The notes under the pieces were generated by a model. That model was given only the letters and a program-made list of their open reading frames with translations, did not search any database and was not told where the DNA came from. Of a stretch of DNA of 64,000 bases, positions 27,775-40,171 are shown in pieces; the first letter of the stretch is position 1, and each line of letters starts with the position of its first letter. Made by a program: the position numbers and the translations under genes. This DNA comes from Odobenus rosmarus divergens. Taxonomy: Eukaryota > Chordata > Mammalia > Carnivora > Odobenidae. The stretch covers positions 1,289,423 to 1,353,422 of the forward strand of contig NW_004450466.1 of NCBI RefSeq assembly GCF_000321225.1, in the 5' to 3' direction.

Positions 27775-29372
27775 TGACATATGGCAACATTTCTTAATTG
27801 AAGCAAAGTATAAGATGCAAGGATGGTCAGTTTAGAAACTCAGTAAGTGAAGAGTCAGGAAAGCATGTAAAAATCTATCTCATAAGAGGGGATTCTTACT
27901 CTCAGGAGAATACTTTATCCTGGGAAAATGACGTACTTCCTTAGCAGCAAAATAAGACCAAATCAAACAAGATTATAATCAAGAACCAAGAGTGTGAGAG
28001 TTTTGTGGAATAAGTCAAAAAAGATAGGGTAAGGAGCACTGAATAAAACAAAGTGGAAGAAATCAAGAGGAAACTCCAAAATTAGCCATTTTTTTTAGAA
28101 AATGGGAATCTAACTCACCATTAGGAGTTGGATTGAAAGCAGAGATTTTTTTTGATGTAGTACTTTTTACTAGAAAGATAACTAGTTACAGTTAATAGGA
28201 TCCTAGCTGACATGCAAGGATGGGACTGGGTATGTTCTCCAGAGAGGGTCTCTGGCCTAGGTAAAGCAGAAGACAGATATGTAGAGAAGGTGGTCCCAAG
28301 AACAAGCAGAGCCTTCATCTACTGGGATTAGGACCCAAGGACATAATGAACTCAGCAATATGGAAGAATTACTGTTAATCTATTTTAAAGGTTTCTAAAA
28401 TTTCCCAATCTTCCACAATAAGCATATAGTACTTTCTAAAATGTATTTTCATTTCTTTTTTTAATATCCTTCCAGTAACTATAAATCAGGTTGCATTTTA
28501 CACTGTGTAGGAGCCTCCTGTTTCTAAATGATACTGGTATTTATAGATGTGTATATATGTTCTATCATTTTCCCCCCTCTTTTAAGAATCACAAAGATTT
28601 TGGAAATCATGCTCAACACTTCATGGAAGTGACCTGCAAAATGAAATAATTCTCATTGGCTAACAATAATCTTTTCTTTTCCCCAGTCAAAATGAAGACA
28701 AAACAAAACAAACAAACAAAAAATCTCATATGTCACTTTCCTCTCTAGTATGTATTTTCTAATTATAATAAAATGCATGCTCACTGTAAAAGTAATTTAT
28801 AAAACAAAAAAAGCACTAAAATTTTTATAAAGTTAATTTAATTTTTCAAAGTTCGTAAAGGTTCTTTCAGGATTTTTTTCTATTTATAGACAGAATATAA
28901 GACAACACAATTAGAAACAAAACTGATAAACATCAGTTTTACATTACTGAGGTGACTGCAGAAGAAAGAAGTCAATTTTTATTTTGTGGAGACACTGTTT
29001 TATCTGTAGAAATGAGGTTAAGGAATGCTTTGACTCTGATAAGCCTCTTTAGCAAAGTACAGCTTATAGATTACAAAAGGGAGGATGCTCATATCCTAAA
29101 CAATTATTTTGTTAAAAATTCCTCCTCTAAGAAACTGGAATCTAAGGTGAAATGCTCTAATATGTCACTTTTTGAACAATTAGGACACAGGAAAAAAATG
29201 AATTGCCTTTTTTATTCATAACTATATGAGAAAATTAAAATGCGCCTGAGAAATAAAGCAATCAGGCTTCCTGCCAAAGGTGATGACGAGTATTTTTAGA
29301 CCATCAATATTCCAATCAACCAACTGTTAATACAACAGGAACAAAGCATGTTTGCCTCCATTTTGCACACTA

Positions 29373-30490
29373 AAGGAAACCATCGACAAAATGAAAAGCC
29401 AACCTGCTGAATGGAAGAATATATCCGCAAATCATATATCTGGTAAGAGACTAATACCAAAAATATATCAAGAACTCCTACAACTCAATAGCTGGAAACA
29501 AAAAACCTGATTTAAAAATGGGCAGAGGATCTGCATAGACATTGTCCCAAAAAAGACATAGATATGGCTACAAGGCAGATGAAAAGATGTTCATAATCAT
29601 CAGAGAAATGCAAATCAAAATCAAATGATACCACCTCACATCTGTTAGAAAGGCTATCATCAAAACCATAAGCAATAATAAGTGTTGGCAAGGATTTGGA
29701 GAAAAGGGAACATTTCTGCAGTGTTGGTGGGAATCTAAATGGAAAACAATATGGAGTCACTTCAAAAAACTAAAAACCTAATTGCCATATGACCCAGAAA
29801 TTCCACTTCTGAGTATTTATCCGAAGAAAACAAAAGCATTAATTTGGAAAATGACATACACTTCCATGTTCACAGTAGCATTTGTGTGTGTGTGTGAGAC
29901 ACAGAAACAACCTAAGTGTTGTTGAATGGATAAAGAAAATGTGTGTGTGTGTGTGTGTGTGTGTATAACACAACATTATTCAGCTATAAAAGAGTACAAT
30001 CTTGCCATATGCAATAACAAGGATGGATCTTGAGGGCATTATGCTAAGTGAACTAAGTCAGAGGAAGACAAATATTATGTGATCTTACTTATATGGAGAA
30101 TCTAAAAAAAGAAAAACAAAAGCAAAAACAAAAAGTCAAGCTCATAGATCCAAAGAGCAGATTGGTGGTTAGAGGCAGGGGATGGTACATGAGCAAAATT
30201 TGTGAAGGGGGTCAAAAGGTACAAATTTGTAGTCATAAAACAAATAAGTTATGGGATTATAATGTACAGTATGGTCACTATAGTTAATAATACTTTACTA
30301 TACATTTGAAATCTGCTGATCATAAAACTTCTCATCACAAGAAAGAAAAAACACATAACCATGTATGGTGATGGATGTTAACTAGACTTACTATGATGAT
30401 TATGTCACCATATATACAAATATTGAATCTTTATATTGAACACCTGAAATTTAAATGTTATATGTCAATTATACCTCAGTAAAAAAAGGT
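29373..30490 (+). mobile_element. Old L1 3' portion
   Basis: ORF2 wording is present (gaaaccatcgacaaaatgaa, then ctgaatggaagaatatatcc). It is followed by GT microsatellites and a 3' UTR ending tgtcaattatacctcagtaa plus an A-run. No intact frame. Confidence 0.85.
29940..29965. repeat. (GT)n microsatellite within L1
   Basis: This is an uninterrupted GT run. A shorter run lies at about 29883-29897. Confidence 0.9.
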
Positions 30491-31317
30491 ATATATAAAT
30501 AACGGAAATAATAGGAAATGAGGAATTTATTAAATATAAGAGATCAAAAATAATATGAATTCTTTCACTGGAAGGAAACTTTTGTCATTTTAATGTGAAA
30601 AGTTTGTTTGTTTGTTTATTTTTAACACGGGGTCAAGTCAAGAGTTCTTACAAATCTGACAGAGGCCATGAAAGATTAGAAAGAAGAGTTAGGATATTGT
30701 AAATGTAAGAGAGGGAAGGGGGTGACTATCCCTCTTAAAGGGAATCTGTTTCACTGTTCTCTTGTGTAACCAAGCAAAGGCAGGCATGGAGCCATGGAAG
30801 GTTGCAGTAAATGAAGTTAATAATAAAAAACAATAACTAATATTTACTACGTAATTATGTGTCAAAAATGGTTGACGTGCTTTCCATTTGTTATCTCACT
30901 GATCCCCCCAAGAGCATTCTAGCAGTATTATTTATTTTACACATTGAAAAACTGATCTGGCAACATGGCAGACTAAGTTGATATAGCCTACTAGAGAAGT
31001 GTTGGAAAAAAATATTTTAATATGTAAAAGAGCCCAAAAGAAACAGATTCTCCAGGTGCTTGGGGGGAAGAAAGGAACTTACTGCCCAATTGTGAGAGCT
31101 GATTCAATGGAAACACAAAGGTTGTGTTTGGGATCCAGTTAAACTCCATGGGCTACGAACATGAGGTTTTCAGACCATTTTCAGACATGACATTTAGACT
31201 TGCCTTTTACCTAATGTGGGCATTGAGGGTAGTAATGAGAGGCTAAACATTTTTAGATCATGTGTTTATTTTTTTCAGGACAGAATTATTAACTTTAAAG
31301 TTTGAAGACAAAGATGC

Positions 31318-33825
31318 TACGAAAAAACATTGCAGGCCAGTATCTCCAATGAACATAGATGCAAATATCCTCAATAAAATCTTAGCAAACTGAATTCAAC
31401 AATAGATTTTTTAAAAATCATGCCCCATGGCCAAGTGGTCAAGTGTGATTTATTGCAGGGATGCAAGGGTGGTTTAATATTCACAAATCAATCAATGTGC
31501 TACATCACATTAACAAGAGGAATAATATAATAATAATAAAATATATACAATATATATAATCATCACGTATATTTTATATATATAATCATCTCAACAGATG
31601 CAGAAAAAGCATTTGACAAAATACAAAATCCATTCATGATAAAAACTCTCAACAAAGTGGGTTTAAAGGGAACATACCTCAACATAATAAAGGCCATATA
31701 TGAAAAACCCACAGCTAACATCATACTCAATGGTGGAAAACTGAAAACTTTTCCTCTAAGATCAGGAACAAGACAAGGATTCCATTCTCGCCAATTTTAT
31801 TCAACATAGTACTGGAAGTTCTAGCTGCAGTAATCAGACAAAAGAAAGAAAGAAATAAAAAGCATCCAGATTGGTAAGGAAGAAGTAAGACTGTCACTAC
31901 TTATAGATACCATGATACTACACATAGAAAACCCTAATGTCTCCACCAAAAAACTATTAACACTGACAATTTGGTAAAAGTTACAGGAAACAAAATTAAT
32001 AAACAGAAGTTTGTTGTGTTTCTATACACTAATAACAAAGTAGCAAAAAGAGAAATTAAGAAAACAACCCCATTTACAATTGCACCAAAAATAATAAAAT
32101 ATCTAAGAATAAATTTAACCAAGAAGGTGATTATACCCTGAAAACTGTAGGATGTTGTTGAAAGAAATTAAAGATGGCACAAGTGGAAAGGCGTATCATG
32201 CTCGTGTTAGAAGAATATTGTTAAAATGTCCACCCTACCCAAAGCATACTACAGATTCAATGTAATCTCTATCAAAATAGCAATAGCATTCTTCATAGAA
32301 CTAGAACAAATAATCCTAAAATTTGTATGAACTATAAAAGACCTCAAACAGCCAAAGCTATCCTGAGAAAGAAGAACAAAGTTGGAGGTATCACAATCCC
32401 AGATGTCAAGATATACTACAAAACTGTAGTAATCAAAAAGTATGGTACTGGCACAAAACTAGACACAGAGATCAAAAGAGTAGGGCAGAGAGCCCTAAAA
32501 TAAACCCACACGTATATAGTTAATTAATCTATGACACAGAGGTAAAAATATCTGACGGGAAAAGACAGTCTCTTCAGTAAGTGATGATGGGAAAACTGGA
32601 CGTCTACATGTAAAAGAATGAAACTGGACCACTTTCTTACACATACACACAAACTCAAAATGGATTAAAGACCTAAATGTTAGACTTGAAGCCATAAGCC
32701 TCTGGAAAGAAAACATAGGCATCAATTTTAACATGTTTATGGATATGACTCCAGAGACAAGGGAAAGAAAAGCAAAAATAAACCACTGGGACTACACCAA
32801 AATAAAAAACTTCTGCACAGCAAAGAAAACTTCCAACAAAACACAATAACAACCTACTGAATGGGAGAAGATAATTGCAAATGACATATCTGATAAGGGA
32901 TTAATGTCTAAAACATATAAAGAACTTATGTAATTCAACACCAAAAACAATCCAATTAAAAAATGAGCCAAGGATCTAAATAGACATTTTTCCAAAGAAG
33001 ACAAACAGATGGCCAACAGACACATGAAAAGATGTCCAACATCACAATCCATCAGGGAAATACTAATCTAAACCACAATGAGATATCACTTCACACCAGT
33101 CAGAATGGCTAGTATCAAAAACAAGAAATAACAAGTGTTGGTGAGGATATGGAGTAAGGGACTCGTCATGTACTGGTGGTAGGAAGGCAAACTGGTGTAG
33201 CCACTCTGGGAAACAGTATGGAGTTTACTCAAAATATTAAAAATAGAAGGACCATACAATCCAGTAATTCCACTACTGGGTATTTACCCAAAGAAAATGA
33301 AAACACTAATTTGAAAAAGATATATTCACCCTTATATTTATTGCAGCATTATTTAAATAGTCAAGATACGAAAGCAACCCATGTGTCCATCGATAGATGA
33401 ATAGACAAAGGAGTGGTATACACACACACACAATGGAAAATTACTTGTCTATAAAAAAGAATGAGATCTAGCCAATAGTGACAAAAGAATGGACTTAAAT
33501 GGCATTATGCTAAGTGAAATAAGTCAAAGAAAGACAAATAGCATATGATTTCACTTATATGTGGAATTTAAGATACTAAACAAAAAGCAAAGGAACAAAA
33601 AAAGAAAGAGAGGCAAACCAAGAAACAGACTCTTCACTACAGAGAACAAACTGACAGTTACCAGAGGGGAGGGGTGCAAAAGGAAGGATGAAACAGGTGA
33701 TGGGGATGAAGGAGGGCACTCGCTGTGATGAGCAGCGGGGGTTGTGAGGGTTGAATCACTATATTGTACACCTGAAACTAAAATTACTCTATGTTAACTA
33801 GAATTTACATAAAAACTTTACAAAA
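31318..33825 (+). mobile_element. L1 ORF2 and 3' UTR, 2.5 kb, 5'-truncated
   Basis: This is the longest L1 piece in the window. Conserved ORF2 blocks include gatgcaaatatcctcaataa, ttgacaaaatacaaaatccat-like RT sequence at about 31610-31790, later ORF2 segments at 32220-32920, and the C-terminal ggtgaggatatggagtaagg region. A 3' UTR ends near 33825. Frameshifts and stops make it dead, and the frames seen are short. Orientation is antisense to UNC13C. Confidence 0.9.
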
Positions 33826-33874
33826 AGAACAGCAATGAAAAACAAATGAACATACAAACAAACAAGACTCTTCA

Positions 33875-34160
33875 ACAAAGAGAATAAACTGGTGATTGCC
33901 AGAGTGGAAGTGAGTGGGGAGATGGATGAAGCAGATAAAGGGTATTAAGAAATACAAACTTCCAGTTATAAAATAAATAAATCAGAGATGAAAAATACAG
34001 CAGAGGGAATATAGTCAATAATATTGTAAGAACATTGCATGGAAACAGATGGTGACTACACTTACCATGGTAAGCACTGACTAATGTATAGAATTGTCAA
34101 ACCAATGTTATACACCTGAAACTAATATAACAATGTAAACTAATTATACTTCAATAAAAG
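33875..34160 (+). mobile_element. L1 3' UTR fragment of a second L1
   Basis: A second 3' UTR follows directly on the previous element: aataaactggtgattgccag, then cacctgaaactaatataaca. It ends at aattatacttcaataaaag, where a Can-SINE has inserted. Confidence 0.8.
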
Positions 34161-34374
34161 AGGGGCACCTGGGTGGCTCAGTCGTTAAGTGGCTGCCTTC
34201 GGCTCAGGTCATGATCCCAGGGTCCTGGGATCGAGCCCCACATCGGGCTCCCTGCTCAGCAGGAAGCCTGCTTCTCCCTCTCCCACTACCCCCTGCTTGT
34301 GTTCCCTCTCTCGCTGTCTCTCTCTCTCTCTGTCAAATAAATAAATAAAATCTTTAAAAAAATAAATAAATAAA
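34161..34374 (+). mobile_element. Can-SINE with perfect 16-bp target-site duplication
   Basis: A full-length head (ggggcacctgggtggctcag), a long TC run and aaataaataaataaaatctt are followed by an A-rich AAAT tail. Exact tatacttcaataaaag copies lie at 34145-34160 and 34375-34390, indicating a recent insertion. Confidence 0.97.
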
Positions 34375-34655
34375 TATACTTCAATAAAAGAAGTTGTATT
34401 TTCATTAAACATTTAGGAAACTCCACCACATTAAAATAAACAGTATAGATCATTTTAATCCATTTGTTGAAGAAGAGGGAAAATAAAACTCAATCTGCAC
34501 AAATGAACCTTGGAAAAGAAAGTAAAAAGGAGAGAAACAGTATATTTTTAAAAAGTAATAGAACTAAGCTCAAATACATTATGGGAAGTATATATTGATT
34601 GAATTCACCTGTAAAGGCAATTTCTCAGACTGAATTTAAAATTAAGCTATATGAG

Positions 34656-34792
34656 AGGGGCACCTGGGCGGTTCAGTCATTTAAGCCTCTGCCTTAGGCT
34701 CAGGTCATGATCCCAGGGTTCTGCTCAGCAGGGAGTCTGTTTCGCGCCCACTCTCTCTCTCAAATAAATAAAATCTTAAAAAATAAATAAAA
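34656..34792 (+). mobile_element. Can-SINE, internally deleted
   Basis: The head ggggcacctgggcggttcag is joined through a shortened body to a CT-run and aaataaataaaatcttaaaa. About 60 bp of the usual middle is missing. It is flanked by copies of aaattaagctatatgag. Confidence 0.93.
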
Positions 34793-34811
34793 TTAAGTTA
34801 TGTGAGATACA

Positions 34812-34999
34812 TGGGGTGCCTGGGTGGCTCAGCTGGTTAAGCGGCTGACTCTTGATTTTGGCTCAGGTCATGATCTCAGGGCTGTGATATCTAGCCCCGC
34901 ATTGGGCTCTGTACTGGGCATGGAGCCTGCTCGGAATGCTCTCTCCCTCTCCCTCTCCCCCTCTCACCTCCTTTCCCTCTCTGGGAAGAAAAAAAAAAA
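34812..34999 (+). mobile_element. Can-SINE inserted at the same target as its neighbour
   Basis: The head ggggtgcctgggtggctcag, a CT-rich body and an A-tail are flanked by ttatgtgagatacat and ctatgtgagatacac. The left flank is the right target-site duplication of the SINE at 34656-34792. Confidence 0.94.
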
Positions 35000-35050
35000 A
35001 GCTATGTGAGATACACATAAAACACATTAAGACTTAAAGAAGGGGCTAGA

Positions 35051-35639
35051 AGCCATCAAAAGGAATGAGATCTTGCCATTTGCAACGACGTGGATGGAAC
35101 TGGAGGGTGTTATGCTGAGTGAAATAAGTCAGTCAGAGAAAGACATGTATCATATGACCTCACTGATATGAGGAATTTTAATCTCAGGAAACAAACTGAG
35201 GGTTGCTGGAGTGGTGGGGGGTGGGAGGGATTGGGTGGCTGAGTGATAGACATCGGGGAGGGTATGTGCTATGGTGAGCACTGTGAATTGTACAAGACTG
35301 ATGAATCACGGATCTGTACTTCTGAAACAAATAATGCAATATATGTTAAGAAAAAAAGAAGAAGAAGAAGATAGCAGGAGGGGAAGAATGAAGGGGAGTA
35401 AGTCGGAGGGGGAGACGAACCATTAGAGACGATGGACTCTGAAAACCAAACTGAGGGTTCTAGAGGGGAGGGGGGGATGGGTTAGCCTGGTGATGGGTAT
35501 TAAAGAGGGCACGTTCTGCGTGGAGCACTGGGTGTTATGCACAAATAATGAATCATGGAACACTACATCAAAAACTAATGATGTAATGTATGGTGGTTAA
35601 CATAACAATAAAAAAATTATTTAAAAAATTATTAAAAAA
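35051..35639 (+). mobile_element. Young L1 3' end with two-module 3' UTR
   Basis: The element starts in the last ORF2 codons (agccatcaaaaggaatgaga) and has the same two-module tail as 20985-21912. The exact duplication aaagaaggggctaga flanks both ends. Confidence 0.95.
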
Positions 35640-36694
35640 AAGAAGGGGCTAGAGAAAGTTCTATCAAGGAAATACTGACCTTATCAATTTGGTAGAGCAG
35701 TATTAGTAGCATAGAGAAAATATTTTAAAGAAAAAGCTTTTAAGAAATTAATAAGATTATTAGCAAAAAAAAAAGAAACAATTTATCGGGAATATAAAAG
35801 TGCCAAAACTTATGTACCCAACAAAAAAAAAGTTCATATGGTTTATCTACAAAACTGATTATGAACTAAGCCATAAAATAGTTAATTAAATACTAATCAC
35901 TGAATATACTATGTGCTCTGAACACAATGTAGTAACAATAATAAAGTTCATATGGCTTGTCTTTGGGAGAATAAACACCCTAAATTGAGGAGTCAAAATA
36001 ATCATTGCATCATTTATTAAATATTTTTCTCTTTCTAAAGCTGTTATGGATACACAGGTATATGCATTGTTTGTTATGTTGTAAATATTCTTTTCTGTAT
36101 ATGCAATAATAATAAAAAATCAAAATTAGTAAACTATATATTCAACTCAGTATGTTAGAAAAGTAGCTTCAGGGTGAATACAAAGAGGGCAGAAGATGAA
36201 TCTAAACAGGAAAAATAAAATAGAAAACAAACAATATGGAGTCAACAAACACCAGGGAAATCTCTTGTAGTACTCATTTAAAAAAAGAGAGAGAAATACA
36301 AATAAGGTGAAAACAGCACAAACTTTTATAAATCATATAATTATATGAACAATTTGATGGAATTTGAAATTTCAGGGAGAAAAAGAACAATGTTCTGGAA
36401 AAATATAATATAAATGATCAAAACTGACTCAAGAACAAATGTTTAAAGAACATGAATGGATTATTACATTAAATTATTGAGGGCAGTCAAATAAATAACA
36501 AGACCGTTTTGGAGGCAAGTTTGCCCATCTTTCAAGGCAGAGCAACAACTTACACAAACCATTCCAGAGAAATGATAAGAAGGACAGCTTTCCACCTTAC
36601 TTTACAAAGCTAGTTGATTAATGCCAAAATTGCTCACAGACACTGGAAACCATAGGCCATCAATGCAAAAATCTTATATAATTCACAAACATGC

Positions 36695-36800
36695 AAGAAA
36701 ATCAAGGCCAAGAGAGTTTCAGTCACTTGCCCAAGTTCCCACAACTAGTCAATAGTGGAACTGGATCTATATGTACCTCAAGCCAAAGACTGTGCTCCTG
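36695..36800 (-). mobile_element. MIR-like fragment, minus orientation
   Basis: The plus strand reads tcacttgcccaagttcccac then actagtcaatagtggaactg, MIR-like in reverse complement. Confidence 0.5.
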
Positions 36801-36994
36801 AAGAAGGATAGAATTAGGACCAAGAAGAGTACTTGTAAACCAGAGAACAATATTTAAATGTGCAATTAGGTCGGTTCCCCTATCAGCACACCCTGGAACC
36901 TGACCCTCAGCTGCAAAGGTGGCAGGGAGGCACTGGATTCCACACGGACCTGGATACCTCACTGCGACTCCCTGACTACCACCTGCTCTGCCTG

Positions 36995-37150
36995 GCAAGA
37001 CACTTTTTAATTCTCACAAACTGTGAGGTAAGGATTATTACTTTCATTTTACAGATGAGATGAACAAGCCTCGGGTAGGCAGAAAGTGTTGAAAAGAAAT
37101 GAGTTCTCAAAGGTAATAAGAGGTAGAGCTGAAATTCAAATTCACGCCCT
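36995..37150 (-). mobile_element. MIR-like fragment, minus orientation
   Basis: The plus strand contains ttaattctcacaaactgtga, cattttacagatgagatgaa and aagaggtagagctgaaattc, MIR wording in reverse complement. Confidence 0.6.
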
Positions 37151-39051
37151 TATCACGTCCCCTCTGTTACTTGGTTTGACATAGTTCCTGTTCCTGAGGA
37201 GGAGTCCAGAGTACCTGCATACGGTGAGCCTGCAGCTTCCTGACTGAACCCCAGGCACCAGATAGGTGTTCTGACCTGCTTCCTGCTTCCAGGTCACCTT
37301 TCTAGGATTATGCTAGAAATAGGGCCCAGGTCTGATCTAATGATTCCCATCCATAGTTCTCATGAGTCCCTTTCATCGGGCCCGATCTTGATCTTGTTAT
37401 TGGAAAGAGGACCTCTACTCTCCTCGACAAACCAAACCTGACTGAATATTGACACTTCCTGGAAGCAAACCATTAGACCAGCCCCCTAGCCATAGTTAGA
37501 TATGAATTAACTAGATAGAATAAACGCTGCTCTAGAATCCCTTTCAGGCTTGGTGATTTGCGTTCCGCACTCTACTTGAGTTTCCCATAACCCTCATCTG
37601 ACACTGTCAGTTTAAACACACCCACCTGTTAGAAGCTTTCATTATGCCCTGTAACAATATGGCATGCAAAACACAGTATTTCAGCTCCCTCTCACTATGT
37701 TATAAGCCTCATGATGGCAGAATGGTCTCATTTCCAGAATCTGACACACTGCCTGACACATCGTAGACACTCAGTTAATATCTGATTTATTGAACGGTTA
37801 TACTCGGATTGCCCCCCTTTTGGGGCTACACCTAGGGAACTACCACTCTATGACAGCAAGCACAAAGCTGGGTAGCATAGTGTCAGGCAGAATACTGTTA
37901 GATGGATACTAGATTGTTACCCCTTTTTGGGTTATTAGGCCAGACAGAAATGTTCAGAAATTATGGTCCTGAAAGGCTTTTTAGACTGAGATTTCCAATC
38001 AGCCCCAACGGCCCTGTGGGTGAGGTGGCATTGGTGATGGCTGAGGGCACCTGGCGTGCTTCACCCACGGCTCACAGAGGGTCATTGGAGGCGGTGCCGG
38101 CTAGCCCACTGTCACCTTACGTCAGACTTTAGAGCCCTTCCCTGCTGGGGAAGAGCTGACTGAACTTTTTACCATACATCTCTTTAATTAAAACAGATGT
38201 GCTACCATTTGATATTTTCCACATGGCCAAGCCGTATTCCCTCATGTAAAGACACATATTTCATGCTTTCACATTGAGGGTGCCTAGGAAGACTTTCAGC
38301 ACGGAAAAGGGGAAATTATTTGCTCCAGCCTTTATGTTAGCTGCCCATGTAATAACTTAATGTGACAGCCTGTCAGGAGTGACATTTAATATGCTTGTTG
38401 TATAGAAGTCATCTTTCATTTACTTTTTGAGACATGGGCCCCAGGGAAATGGGCTTTATGAATTTTAGAGGGAGCTGATGGACTCCGTTCATCCACCCGA
38501 CACCCACACAGAGAAGTCTTTTACATAGGTCTTCTGAAACTAAAGAAATACAATGTATTTTTAAGTGGATGAAAAGTAGATCAATAACTAAATTAACCAT
38601 AAAGTGAGGGTATGCTCCCTGTTCAGGGCCTCAGAAAATGGAGTAGCGTTCTTCTTATTTCTATCTCTTTCCTATAAAAAAAACATAGGAATGAATATTT
38701 GTGGTTCAGACCAAATACCATATTTTAAAATTAAAAAAAAGGAATAGTATAGGAGTTTAATGATAAAAGCCTCAACCTTGATTACTCTCTCAAAAGCAAA
38801 AGACTGGATACTTCAAGATTCAGCAAGCAATATGGTGCTTTCTCATATACCATGTATATATGAAATATACATATAAATAATGGTGTTAAATGCCAAGCGT
38901 ATAGAAATTTAAAACAAGTATTATTACTGGCAAATTTTTATTCTACAGGAATGACAAAGTCACTAAAATTGGGAGAGGTAGAGTATATGAGTTCTCCTAA
39001 GGGAGGACACATAAATTGTCTCTAGTAAAATGGAGTGGCTGGGCAGGAAGG

Positions 39052-39255
39052 AGTTACCAGGGCACAAAATCCACTGCACATTAGAATTGCCTGATAGTTT
39101 AAAACAAAAAAACCCAAAAAACAAAAAACACCCTTATACTCAGACTACATCTGAAGCCAATTAAATCTGAATCACTGGGAGCCAGACCCAGGCATCTGCA
39201 TGGTTTAGAGAGCTCCCACAGGTGATTCTAATGAGCCAAATTTAAGAATCCCTGA
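39052..39255. mobile_element. MER5A-like hAT (Charlie) non-autonomous DNA transposon
   Basis: The near-palindromic ends cactgcacattagaattgcc and gtgattctaatgagccaaat bracket an internal aatctgaatcactgggagcc-like core. This is the layout of MER5A. An A-rich insertion interrupts the left half. Confidence 0.75.
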
Positions 39256-39519
39256 CCTAGATATTTGCAGCCTACTTGTATTTTCTAATCATATTGGTTC
39301 TTTCATTCAACAAGAATTTACAAAGTATCTACCTCATGCCACACCGTGTACTAGGTAGTAGGGATCAAAGTATTTAACAAGAACAACAAACAAGATACAG
39401 TGCTACCCTTAAGAATATCAGCCTCTAAAGGAAAGGTTTTTTTAAAATAATAAAATTAATTGCTTACAAAAATAATAAAACCAGCAGCTTGCATTTTTTT
39501 CTTTTACTATACTCTAAGC

Positions 39520-39665
39520 TATGCCAAGTGTTAAACACATTTCCCCTCCCTTCATAAATTCTTATTACCTCACTATACAGATGAGAGAAATCAGACTCAG
39601 AGAAGTTAGATAATTTGCCAGGTAGAACAATGCTAGTTTAGCACTACAGATGGGACTCGCCCCGA
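39520..39665 (-). mobile_element. MIR-like fragment, minus orientation
   Basis: The plus strand reads cactatacagatgagagaaa then agttagataatttgccaggt, MIR in reverse complement. Confidence 0.6.
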
Positions 39666-40099
39666 GCAACCTTCACTCATGCCATACTATGCTATGGAGG
39701 TCATGATTAAATGCTTGATTAAGAGCCCAGAGGAGGAAACTAAAAAGTCAGTCAGAAGAGGAGGAAAATATTTGGGACAGCCTCATAAAGGAGGCAAAAC
39801 TTGAACCATACAAAAACGTAGAGGGTTTTTTTTTTTTTTCAGGGGGAGAATTACAGATAAAATGTGTGAGGATGGAATAGCATTTGTAAAGATTGATAGG
39901 CACATGCATATTGGATCAGCAGAGGATCATCTGTATGAGAGTGAAGCTGAGGTCCTGAGGAAATTTGTTTAGGGTCAGACTCTCCCCATGTTCCCAGTTA
40001 TTTCTGGAATTTTGGAATCAACATTACGACTGAGTGGCTTGATCAGAATCACTCTCCCCTGGACTATGATCAATACGTAGTAACTGACTCTGCACCTAC

Positions 40100-40171
40100 C
40101 AGTTCCTCATTGTTTAGTGATGTCCTAATCACCATAGCCAGGGAGAGTCCAGATTTCCGGGCAGCCAGAGT
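40100..40171 (-). CDS. UNC13C: UNC13C internal exon, linker immediately before C1
   Basis: This is a phase 0-0 exon of 72 nt encoding 24 residues, [18 protein letters not shown] followed by LNNEEL. The acceptor is ttattttag|ACT and the donor is CTG|gtaggt. The Leu-Asn-Asn-Glu-Glu-Leu end joins directly to Lys-Ile-His-Val-Phe-Lys-Lys in the C1 exon at 24444-24663, as in the Munc13 family, where Asn-Asn-Glu-Glu-Leu-Lys precedes the zinc finger. The segment is amphipathic and basic and belongs to the regulatory linker between the N-terminal region and C1. The intron downstream is 15.4 kb. No stop or frameshift is present. Confidence 0.93.

Noticed and set aside
37902..38132. 76-codon plus-strand open frame in a GC-richer patch
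   Set aside because: There is no recognisable domain, splice context or match to UNC13C, and the composition is explained by local GC content.
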